Shown in pieces: positions 34,256 to 44,585 of a stretch of DNA of 64,000 nucleotides. The notes below the pieces were generated by a model, which did not search any database, had not been told where the DNA came from, and saw only the letters and a program-made list of their open reading frames with translations. The translations under genes and the position numbers were made by a program. Position 1 is the stretch's first letter. Each line of letters opens with the position of its first letter. Source of the stretch: Evernia prunastri (lineage: Eukaryota; Ascomycota; Lecanoromycetes; Lecanorales; Parmeliaceae); NCBI GenBank assembly GCA_003184365.1, contig NKYR01000058.1:162552-226551 (forward strand), in the 5' to 3' direction.

Positions 34256-36762
34256 AGAGTATCCACCAGAGTCCTCCGCCTTCACCCAGCATTCAGCCTC
34301 ATCGCATCATTGCCCGCAGCGCAGAGAACGAGGACGTTCGAGCGCCGCAAAGCGTCCATGGCATTGGAAACCGCTCTTTAGAGGTCATTTTGCGGATCTA
34401 ACAGGAAGGCGATTGGGTCGATCGAGCCTATGACACTGTGACCATGCTTAAGCCTTGGTGTGCATTTGTGATGACGTGATTGTAAACGGTCCACATCACC
34501 TCTGCAAGACATGCTGTGCTGTAGTCGAATGTTCTGACAACGACGAGCCTTTCTTGCTTGGCAGAGCCTTTCTTCCTGCTCGCTGCTTTGCTAGCGGTGC
34601 AGATGCTGTGGCCAAAGTAATCAGATGCCGCTTCGGTCTTGATCATGTCACTTTTGCGGACCTGTAGGTCTTCCAGAACCATTCGATCGGGACATCCTTG
34701 AAGTCTTCGTAGTTTTCGTTGATGCCTAGTTCCGCGTGGTAGATGTAAGTCTCTTTTCTCTTGTCGGCTCGATAGACCTAATTTTCGAAATGATAGATAC
34801 TGGAGGAGTCGCTGGATTGCGATATGACTCTTAACTCTGAGTAGCATCCTTCTCGATATTGAGAGAGTCGGCACTGGCATATTGGAAAGACGAAAACGGA
34901 TTCGCGGCCGCCTTGTTCATATAAATTTTTTTGACCTCGACATGATTCCATCCCTCTTGATCACCATCATAAATGATATCCTATTACCTGGGGAATGCTC
35001 CTAATCGCCCCGATCTTCGACGGGAAGTCTTGCAAGCCAATATAACGGTAAAAACCCTGGCGAAACGCGAGAGACATACACTTGATCCGCACCGAGAGCA
35101 TACTTGCTAATGTCGGCTATGATGGCTTGTACCGCGGCCTCGCTGATGGTGTTCACAGGCCAGATAATGTATTAGTCGTCTCCGGGCCGTCTTCGGGCCT
35201 GGCAAGGCCTGCGTTCACAGTTAATCGGATCATTGTTAGAGCTATGCAAGTTGGTGAAACACATCATGGCTCCTGGCTTTCCGAGACTTATATTTAGGCA
35301 TCCATCACTTCGGGAAATTGATGTTGAGTTCTTAATACAAAAAGCATGGAAGTAAACTAGCTAGATCGTTTGATCTGCAGCAACTCTAGCAACGTCGCGA
35401 CAAACGCTTGCGCAGTGAGGCTTGAGCTGTGCTGTATCAAACGGTCACGTAAGCGAAGTCTGAGCGGAGGGTCTCGGTGCTGGATGAGGCCCGGGAAAGT
35501 TCTGGAAACAGCCTGAAGTACAAAAATAGAGGGACCGATCGATGAAACAAACAATGATCGCGTGGATATTCTAATGGCAAGATCTAGCTGGTGCAAAAGC
35601 ATCAACATGGTAGAACCCTACGTCAAAGCCGATGAGCAACTTCCCGCTTCATCTCGATCAATATGACTATACATCACGCCGCCGCTTCTCTTGCTGCTGA
35701 AGCCACAGCTGTTATGTCTCACACATCGCCGCCAAGGGTCCCTTCCCTCACGTCATCGACGAACTGTCTGCCTTCAGTCGCGATTCCGAGTCCGCCGTGA
35801 TTCGAACGACAAACGTCCATCGCTGCTGTCTTCGCAGCAATAGCACTCAAGTGCTCACAGAATTCTTGATACGATTCTGGCATTCCAAAAGGGCGGGGCC
35901 ATGCTTCAGGTCAATGAAACAGACATGTCTTCTTTGAAAATATCCATTCTTGGTTTCAGAGAAATGAAGCTCGAAGCAGGAAGAGAAGAAGGGGGCTTAT
36001 GGATGGGGATACGGCTATAAGACAGTACTTAGCATGCTAAGGCAACCCAACGGATTCAGGGCGGGTCGGGGGCGTTGGCCACCTCCTCTCTGGTGTATTG
36101 ATAAAGTCTTTAGGCAGTCCATTGTTCATCAAGTGGGGCCCGTACCTCAGACTGAGGGCTTCAACTTCCCCAAGAATCCACCCCGAAACCCCGTTCCGTC
36201 AAGTCTCGACGTGGCCTGATGGATCCGTCGCATTCTGACTTTTCTTGCGGAGTTGACACAGCTATATTTCACTCTACGATAAAGAGGAGAATACAGAATC
36301 GAAGTTGATTACTTGTTGTCCCGGTATCATCATTGAAAAATGCGATGAAGCTCTGGTATTGCGACGAAAAGGACACCAGGAAGTTCTCAGAAGGCTAATT
36401 TCATCTCCTGAATTGGATTTGGATCCATTACGTTTTCACAAGACAGCAGCTATGATCACTCAACCCTCCTGGAAGCGAGTCCATGCCGGAGATTTCGGCA
36501 AAGTTGTGGAACTTTTACCTTATTCATTGCATCTTCTATACTTCAGAATGAGCCTGGGTGATTCCCCCTCAGCGATGCATCACAGTGATGGCACATCTGG
36601 ATGAAAAATCTAGCGCAGATTCAGGCCTTGAACCCCGACAGATGCATTCAAGTCGTCCCTCACTATTCCACTATATGTCTCGATGCACCCTCGCTCAAAG
36701 CAACGATTCTTCCCTGTCCATCTTAGAGCCCCGTGAAGAACCTGGTCTGGCGCCGCAGTGAA
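34256..36762. other. no supported gene
   Basis: Nothing recognised on either strand. Confidence 0.4.
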
Positions 36763-37551
36763 CTAGGCTGTGATTGTACTCGCGATCGTCGCATCTACCG
36801 AGGAAGACGACGTTGGCGAGACAGTTGTGTGGTGAGTCGAGGTTGTGTGATGCGTCGAATACACATGATGAGTGGACGTTGAGTGATGAGTAGACGTTAC
36901 GTGGTGGGTCGAAGTCACATGGTGAGTAACGGTCGCGTCGTGGGAAGTGGCGGAAGCAGGCTTGCCGGTATGCGTTTTCGTGACCGCGGGGATGGTCTTC
37001 GTTGTGTGTATGGTTGCGGTGTATTTGGTCTTTTTGGTAGACGCTTTGGCTGGCGTGGGAGGTTTGAGCGCGGTCGAGGTGGTAGATGAGGAATGTGGAA
37101 CTCCTCCAGCGGAGCTGGTAGGCGAACTGCTCGTGCTCGGGGTGACTGGGGTTGTTTTCTGTATAGTGGTAGGGATCGACGACGCAGAAGAGGCGAGGGA
37201 TGCTGGGGTGGGACTAGATGTCGGGATACTCGCGATCGGCGTAGTGCTGGATATGGAAGCAGCTAATGGGACAGGTGACAAACTCGATGACAAGCTAGAC
37301 GCTAAGCCAGATGGCGTCGCAGATGAAAAGAGAGACGGTGAATTGGATGAGGCGGATGACGCAGTTGGCGTGGTACTGGATATAATGGAAGTTGAGAGTG
37401 TTGATATGACTGGGGCCGACGAGACAGGGGAGACACTAGTCGCAGCACTGGAGCCAGATGCAGTGGTCGACGTGCTCTGGGCAAAAGTAGAAGTAGCCAT
37501 CGCGAGCCCACAGGCAAGGACGACAATGGAGCTTTTGCGCCGGTTCTGCAT
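36763..37551 (-). CDS. secreted Ser/Thr-rich protein with STHH repeats
   Basis: From the ATG at 37551 the 262-residue product has a clear signal peptide (RRKSSIVVLACGLAMATSTFAQS). About 150 residues of Ser/Thr/Ala/Pro follow, as in heavily O-mannosylated wall or matrix proteins, then a Lys/Thr stretch. The tail of about 40 residues is built on a six-residue STHHxx unit (THHVTS, THHVTS, THHSTS, THHVYS, THHTTS, THHTTV). The frame is open for 41 more codons upstream, but the start before the signal peptide fits a secreted protein better. There is no obvious GPI site: the C-terminus (VDATIASTITA) is only weakly hydrophobic. Paired His could bind metal, which is inference. It is not a recognised family. 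Confidence 0.75.
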   Translation of the reverse strand: MQNRRKSSIVVLACGLAMATSTFAQSTSTTASGSSAATSVSPVSSAPVISTLSTSIISSTTPTASSASSNSPSLFSSATPSGLASSLSSSLSPVPLAASISSTTPIASIPTSSPTPASLASSASSIPTTIQKTTPVTPSTSSSPTSSAGGVPHSSSTTSTALKPPTPAKASTKKTKYTATIHTTKTIPAVTKTHTGKPASATSHDATVTHHVTSTHHVTSTHHSTSTHHVYSTHHTTSTHHTTVSPTSSSSVDATIASTITA

Positions 37552-39134
37552 GGTTGGTCGTCGCTGGTGGTACAGCAAGGATGAAGAGTCTGGAAAGAGA
37601 CGGTGCGCTGTTTGAGGGAGCGTATTGGCGGGGCGGTCTAAGGTTCTGGATGGGTAGGCAATCGATCGGGCCATTAGGTGGGGCCTGAGGACCAGTTTAT
37701 AGACACTGTTTGTACTCTGACCCTTGATGAACGGGTGGAACTTCCATACGGCTCCGCTTGTTGAGAGCGTAGGGCATAAGCCATCTATGTCTTATTGGGT
37801 TCACCAGGGATCAAGCCATCTTTGACTGCATACAGACCCTGTAATGTCACAACATTTCAAGTTACGTGTAGGGTTAGTGAACAGGCCAAAGCCCTCTTCA
37901 TGTCAACTCGAATCTGCTCGCAGTGTTGTATTTGATTCCATGGTAGAGTACCGATTGATCGTGCCAACGACCAAAGCCTTCGATCGATGGCGTTAGCAGC
38001 TTCGTGGGTACTTGCATGCTTCCACACTGGAGCACTTCCGTTTCCAACCGACCACTTCTTACTCAAGAGACTAAAAAGTATCAAGATATAACATATCTGC
38101 GAGAGAATTGATCTGCGAGAGCGATGTAGACACTAAATATAATGTCAACTAGGGATGACTTTTTGCCTGTCCGAGACAGCTCCTGTGGTGGAGTGGCAAT
38201 CAGCGCCACCCTAATTCCAGGGCCAGCAGCGACCCAGGGAAAAGCCGTCCGTAAGGCGTGGCTTGGTGTCAGAGGTTAACATCCTTTGTTTTGGTTCCTC
38301 CTAAGCTTAGTAGAAAGAGGCGCCCTTCCGCCCGTGCCTAGATTTGATGCATACTTACTTTGAACCAAAGACAACAAAGACTGTCAGTCAAACTTTTCAT
38401 CAAATTAGAAGAGCCAATCTCAGGATTATGAATGAATATGAGAGCAGCAAGAGCAAGCCACGAGTAGCGCAATGACGTGGCCACAAAACATCCAGGAAAC
38501 ACACTGCGTAGACTCCGAAGAGCCTATACCAATCTGGTTCGCTGTTGCTTTAACTTCCTGTGTGGCGTGCCCCAACCGCGGGCTCTGGGCCGGGCGATAG
38601 TGGGTGGGTGGATATACTTCGAGGCTTTTGGGGCGTTTGGTTTTGACTTGGAGATCCGTGAACCGAACGGTGATCGCCGCCGCCGGCTACACTAGGTCCT
38701 CAACCACCGGGAGGCTGTAAACATTGATTTATGAGAAGGAGCTTGGCACATATGGCAATGTCTCCTCTGGCGACGATGTTGAACAAGCGGGAGTAGTGCC
38801 AAGGGATGTATCAGATCACGATTTGCCCTCAAATGTGGTCATCTTGTTGCGGAGTGCGAAGGATCCTTGTAGCAGAGATGGATCATATTGGCACTACTCT
38901 AGCTATTCCATTAGTCGTGGATCGGGCTGTGCGGAAACTGCGATGGCGAGTACGAAGAGATAGATTTATTAAAGTCGTACAAATAGCACCGGTCTGCAAT
39001 GACAGCAACCAACGTGCGAAGTTGTATCGTTGTAGTCGGGCAGCGCTTGGCAGATTCTTCGCCCGCAGTAGCGTATGAATTGTAAGCATACTTTGTGAGT
39101 GTTGCCATCACAGCGATCGATAGCGCAGCACACT
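37552..39134. other. intergenic
   Basis: Contains the promoter of the Ser/Thr-rich gene (CTATAAA on the minus strand near 37697). No further gene supported. Confidence 0.4.
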
Positions 39135-40832
39135 TTACGCTGTCGGAGCTCTGAACAAATCATCCACCGCTTTCGCCTCGTCAATCAACGCCTTCGCGAC
39201 CTGCTCCAACCCTGCATCTTTCGTCGAGTACATTTGCTCTACACTCCTCCCCATACAGAATGTATGATCATGTATGAACCTCCACCCACCCACTGGCTGC
39301 TCGCTCGTACCTCCTGGTATGTAATGCGTTAGATTGGCATACAGTTTGTTCTCTGGATTCGTTTTATCTTCCCTAAGGCCAGAGTTGAACCAAAAGGGAC
39401 GTCCATCAAGGTCGGTTTGTAACGGTTGGGGGCTACAGATTTCCGGAACGCCTTCAGCATTGGCGGAGATGGGGCCTATGATACCGGCGTAGCTAGGGTG
39501 GAAGGCGTAGGGAATGTTGGCGAGTTCGGCCGCGAGCCAAAAGGTCTCTTTGTCGCCTAGAAGAAAGCTGTCAGTGTCTATCTCTCAGGGGTTGATTAGA
39601 ATTTGCTCTGCGTAATACGTACCGGCAACCTGGCCGTAGAGTTGTGCTCGCACGCTGTGTAAATTCATGTAGGTTGTGAACAAAAGGCTCATAAAGGCAC
39701 CGGGCACAGCCTTGTTGAAGTATACGACACCAGACTCCTGTTGGTGCTCCAAATCTTCCTGCCAGTACATGGTCGAATTGAGCGTTGCGCTTGGCTTTCG
39801 GCTGCTCTCCTTCAAAAGAGATTTGACCCAATCCGTTGTTTTCCGGCCAACGTAGGCCCGGTCATGAAAGAACAGGGTCCCTGTTCGCTTCAGAGCCGCA
39901 TCCTTTTCAAACCATTCATCTGGAGGCTGCATGAATATCGTGTCTGCATCAATGATGATGACTCTTTCAAAGCTACTGGCGAGCGCAGCGAAAGGCTTCA
40001 TTGCATAACCGCCAGATCGTAGTCCCGCAACATCCTCATCGTAGTGTTCGAGGATGTTGATTAGCTCCAGCTTTGGGTCAAGCGCTATCATGTCTCGACG
40101 CTTATCTGCCGGTAAGTCGTCATCGCCAGCATACGCGAGCTGGATCGGCAGAGTGGTGTTCACCACGTTCCGAAGCGTACGTATGGCATGCGCTGCAAGA
40201 ACCATGTTCCCTTGGCCAGCGGTCAACACTATGCCGGTCGTGTGGGCTTTGGCCTCCCATGGAAGATGCGTAGTGATAGACGGTTTCCACCAGCCAAAGT
40301 ACCGCTCCCGCAAGTCAAGAAAAGGTCTCCTATCGATGGACATGTCGGTAAGGATTGCCTCAAGCAGACGAGCGAAGGTCGATATATGCTTGGCCATGCT
40401 GAATAGATTAGGTCCTTCGATTTTGGATATTGTTGAACTGTTGATAGCATATTGTAATTTGATAGCCGCATCGTGCGCAATTTGTGCTGCCTTTGAGGGG
40501 ACCTTTGGTGATGGCTTTCCCCCTTTCGCTGGGTTCGCGCTCTTGTGTTTGCCATTTTGGGTCGTATGATGTACGACCTGTGGAGCTTGCAATGAATCCT
40601 TTTCCGATGGCGCCTGCAACGTCCAGAGCAGATACTGCTGATACTGACTGGTCGACTCAGCTGGAGAACATTCTGTCACGAGTGGCCCAAGACTTGTCAG
40701 ATGGGTGGCGGAGTAGAACACTATCGCGAACATAAAGCAGCAGACCCCGATGACGATGCTGCCATTTTTCGATAACGGCATGCGAGGAAACTTAACACTG
40801 GGGACTGAGGCACTCCAACCCATCTTGAGCAT
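39135..40832 (-). CDS. GT71 alpha-1,3-mannosyltransferase (MNN1-like)
   Basis: Two exons (40832-39623 and 39556-39135, intron 66 nt) join in phase for 543 residues. It has a type II membrane layout: a short cytosolic start, one hydrophobic anchor at about residues 25-45 (SIVIGVCCFMFAIVFYSATH), a stem rich in Ser/Lys/Pro, then the catalytic domain. Family motifs are clear: TTGIVLTAGQGNMVLAAHAI, the DxD-type IIIDADTIFMQPP, LFFHDRAYVG, QESGVVYFNK and, in exon 2, KETFWLAAELANIPYAFHPS. It should add mannose to glycoproteins in the Golgi using GDP-mannose and Mn. It looks intact; alternative starts at residue 4 or 18 are possible. Confidence 0.92.
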
Positions 40833-42477
40833 GACCGAGTAAAGTGATTGAGACCTAGTACAATGGGTTCACCTGAACTATGATGATGTCAAGTAAAGAC
40901 GGGTCAAAAAGACAGCATTTTCAGCACTCATCAGAGGCAAAAGAGCAATCCAGAAGTCTGAGTAGGCATTTGGTCCAACCTAGAGATCTCCATAGGAAAC
41001 ATTGTGCTACACTTCTGGCAGCTGGTAAACTTCGACAGAGCAATGCCCGATAGCGGGAGGGCTTGGAAGCAATGAAAAGAAACATAGTAGGTGCGGAAAG
41101 ACGAGATTCTCAGCCAAAACGTTAGATAGCGGCCAAGGGCCGCACTTTGCCGGATCTGGCCGAGTGGTGGAGTGTGATAGCATATGTGGAGATATGCGGG
41201 AGAGCCACATCCACAAGACTTTCAGGTCATCTATGGGGCGTAGGACAGAAATACAAAATATCTGAGAGCTTGACTATTCTCTTACTCTTGAGGTAGGCTA
41301 TAGCAGTAACTCTATCCGGCATTGGGGAAAGTAAGATGCAAGCCACAAGACTTACCGTATCTACGCTACAAGCAGAGACGATGAATTGAAGAGAATGTGC
41401 GGCGGCAAGGATCGGCTTTCGCGGCTTTGTCATTTTGCTAAGAGCGTATAAGATCCTGTATGCAAATGTAGCGTAAGCGAATCCAGCCCTGCGCCAAGCT
41501 CATGGGAAGGCGCGGAGATAAGGCGTGCCGTTGTTGTTTGCTTAACGACCGATAGCGATTCCGGCTGTTCCACCTATAGATGCAGCCCAAGCTGGGCTGC
41601 TTTGATGTGGGGATACAGAGCAAGGTCGAGATGAGATTTCGGCCCTTCGTATCCATGAGGCTGACTGTCAGACTCACTTATTCAAGCGGCATATGCCTTC
41701 GGTGTCGATTAGAGGAGTAGTGTCTAGACATGCTGATTATCTCCGTATGATATACACAATTCCGATCATCGGCGACGCCAGCTATTACCCTGCTGAAACG
41801 GTTCCCACTCAGACGCTGTTAGGTAAGCAAAGAAGCTTAGGTAGTAGAGAATGATTCTCTTACCACCTGAACATCTTGCTCAAGGATGCTAATACTTGTC
41901 CAAAAAATGGCAATTGGTATCGAGATGGGTCACTCAAGGGAAAGCACCGGTCTTTGGTGCTTGGCTACATCAGGAGGACACTCATAGATGTTATGCGTTC
42001 TTTGAGATGCGCGCGAAGGGCCCATCAAGCTCTGGTGTGCATCTCTCGAATTTGAGAGTTTAACCCAAAGGGCGATGCAGATATAGACAGATCTAGTGGA
42101 AGAGTCGAGTCATTGTGTTAATTTGGAGCAGAGGGCGATCATGACAGACTGCCAAGAGATTAGATAATCAGAGCCGAGAAACAGCCAATCAGAGTGGAAT
42201 TACATCACCTTGCATGCTTCACATCACTACCCCGCTTTAAGCGAGCCAAGACCCCACCTTTTTCCAGGGTCCAAAACCTGTTCCTGCCAAGTGCCAAGAG
42301 TCAGGTGCCAAGTTTCGATATACAACAGTAAAGCTAGCGGCATTGATTTCTTCTTCTTCTTCTTCTTCTTCTTCTTTTTCCTTACTCTCCTTCTTTCAAT
42401 CATACCGCTCTCACCCTACCACACTCTACCCTCATACACCAACACAACAAAGCAACCCTTATCAAAACTTCTTCAAC
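40833..42477. other. intergenic with (TTC)n run
   Basis: No gene supported. A (TTC)9-type run at 42348-42376 followed by pyrimidine-rich sequence lies in the promoter or leader of the CipC-like gene, a usual feature of highly expressed fungal genes. Confidence 0.5.
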
Positions 42478-43081
42478 ATGTTTGGCTGGGGTAAGCCATA
42501 CTATTGAGTTGACGTCTTTACCTACCCTGAACCTCAGCTCACACAAACCTCAGACGACGCCTCGCAGGCCCATCAAGATGTCTACGGACAAGATGGCCCT
42601 CAGCCCGACAACCAAGGTAGCTTCACCCACGAAGTCCTCGCTGGTGCCGCCGGCTTCGAAGCCATGAGAAAGTACCAGCAGCACGAGCAAGCCAACGGTA
42701 CGCTGTCCCACCCCGCCTGCCACATTGGCTCCCCTTACATCCTGCCCTACGCTAGACTCCCCGCTTCCACACTCACACCCAGTCACAACACGACTAACAC
42801 GCATTCCCCAAACCACAGGTGTCGCGGAAAACCACACCTTTGCCAAAGACGTCCTCGCCGGTTTCGCAGGCGGTGAAGCCGACAAGCTCGTCGAGACCAA
42901 AGGCGAGAACTTCTACGATCGCGAGAAGATGAAGCGCGACGCGCAGCAGAATGCTTCCAACTACTACGACCAGCAATACCAAGGTGGAGGCGGCCAGGGC
43001 GGCGGTGACTCTGGCTACGGAGGCAACCAAGGCGGTGATTCTGGCTATGGCGGGAACCAGGGCGGTGACTCGGGCTATTAG
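42478..43081 (+). CDS. CipC-like stress protein with Gly/Asp/Tyr repeat tail
   Basis: Three exons (42478-42490, 42554-42697, 42819-43081) join in phase to give 139 residues. The core has the CipC (concanamycin-induced protein C) pattern: MFGWDD start, SFTHEVLAGAAGFEAMRKYQ, then FAKDVLAGFAGGEADKLVET and GENFYDREKMKRDA. These small cytosolic proteins are induced by stress and host contact; their biochemical role is not known. The tail is unusual: a ten-residue GDSGYGGNQG unit occurs about two and a half times, as in low-complexity sticker sequences. The 13-nt first exon is typical of the family. Confidence 0.88.
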
Positions 43082-44585
43082 GCCGGTTGAAGAGCATTGA
43101 GCAAGTAGCATGCATAGCGGGTATGGTTGGAGAAGATAGCCTGATCTTGTTGGTAGAAGCTGCTAAGACACTGGCTGCTCTCGAGCGCTACCACAATGGA
43201 TCCATCATGACCCTTCACGTCTTTCTCCGTCATCCTCATGTTCACCTTTTCCCCCCTTCCCTCAACACCGAACTCTACAGAGGGAGCATACCCATACTTC
43301 ACCGCTCTCTGTCCTTGCTACGAACCCGATACTATGACAGGGTGGTGATCCAGGCTCTGTGCCCTTTGAGACTTCCTCAGCCGCAGGTCCTCATCGACCG
43401 AACATCACTCTGTCGAACACCGCGCCTGCCATTTTGGGAAGTGCTGCTCCAGCTTATATGCAGCAATGCAACGTGGGGGCAACGGCCGCACCGGGTTTGC
43501 GATGACAGTCAATTGGCTCAGTAATTGAGTCACTGACCTGGGCCAACCCACGCGCCTCCGAAGTCCACACGTGTCACTTCTCCACATCCCCATGTGCCCC
43601 CGCTTCTTCTCATCTGCACGTGGCTATCCTACAAACACTTCAAAGTCGTCCGCGTCTTCGTCTTTATAATAGACTTACATAGTAGTCCGAGCCAACCTTT
43701 CCCCATAACAAGCTCTATCCACAGGCCTACTCTCAATACGTACCCGGCGATCGCGAACGATACTACACTAAAAAAGCCATCATCCTTCTTCGAGATGAGA
43801 CGGCCTCGTCTGATCAACACTTCGCCTACTCCCAGCATATGAGTCCCGAACGATCCTCGAAGAACATCGACATGCCACCGAAGAATGTCCTCGCACCCTA
43901 CCATCTGAGCCCGCTAGGACCACCGAATTGCAACAAGTGCAATTCCAAATCCACGAGCTCCTTCCACGCCCCTTTTCCCCTTTCAGACAACCATCATTAA
44001 AGAGGCGAAGGCCGATTCTGTCCTACGATGGCCACGAGGCCTTGAACCGCCGCATTGAAGCACCCGCGTGGAATACGAAAGATGCCTTGCCTCTTCGCTC
44101 TAGGGGCAGGAAGATGGGAGCATGACGGTGCATGTGTGATGGGACGTAGGGTAGGCTTTTGGATAGCGTGAAGCACAGGGATGTCAATGTTGCTACTTAC
44201 GAGGAGAATTGAGGACTCTACGTGATGGTGATCAGTGGGCCGCTCCACATGTTTCCGCTTATGTGGAGGGTTGAAGTGTACGTTTATTTTCCCCCTTGTA
44301 TGTTCGATCTAGAATCGCGTCACCAGTGTCTTTGCAAGCGCTGGCACTGTGTTTCTCGTGGCCTTTTCCCCGCTTCTTTCATCCCCCCCTCTCTCCCTTT
44401 TTTTTTCATTTTGTTAGAGTCCTGCAAAAATTGAAGCCCAACTTACGCCCGCATTTTCAAGCCTACATACGCCCGCATTTTGCTTTTTTTTTTCGTGGTT
44501 TTTCCTTTCTTTTTCTTTTCTCTCCATTTCCAGACGTGTTTTAACCAACGCTTTCAACACCTCTTCCCTCACGCGATCACATGCG
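43082..44585. other. intergenic
   Basis: No supported gene. T-rich tracts at 44400-44525 lie beyond the Argonaute stop. Confidence 0.4.

Noticed and set aside
37089..37615. 222-codon plus-strand frame opposite the Ser/Thr-rich gene
   Set aside because: Val/Asp/Gly-rich composition is just the mirror of Ser/Thr codons; the minus strand has the signal peptide.
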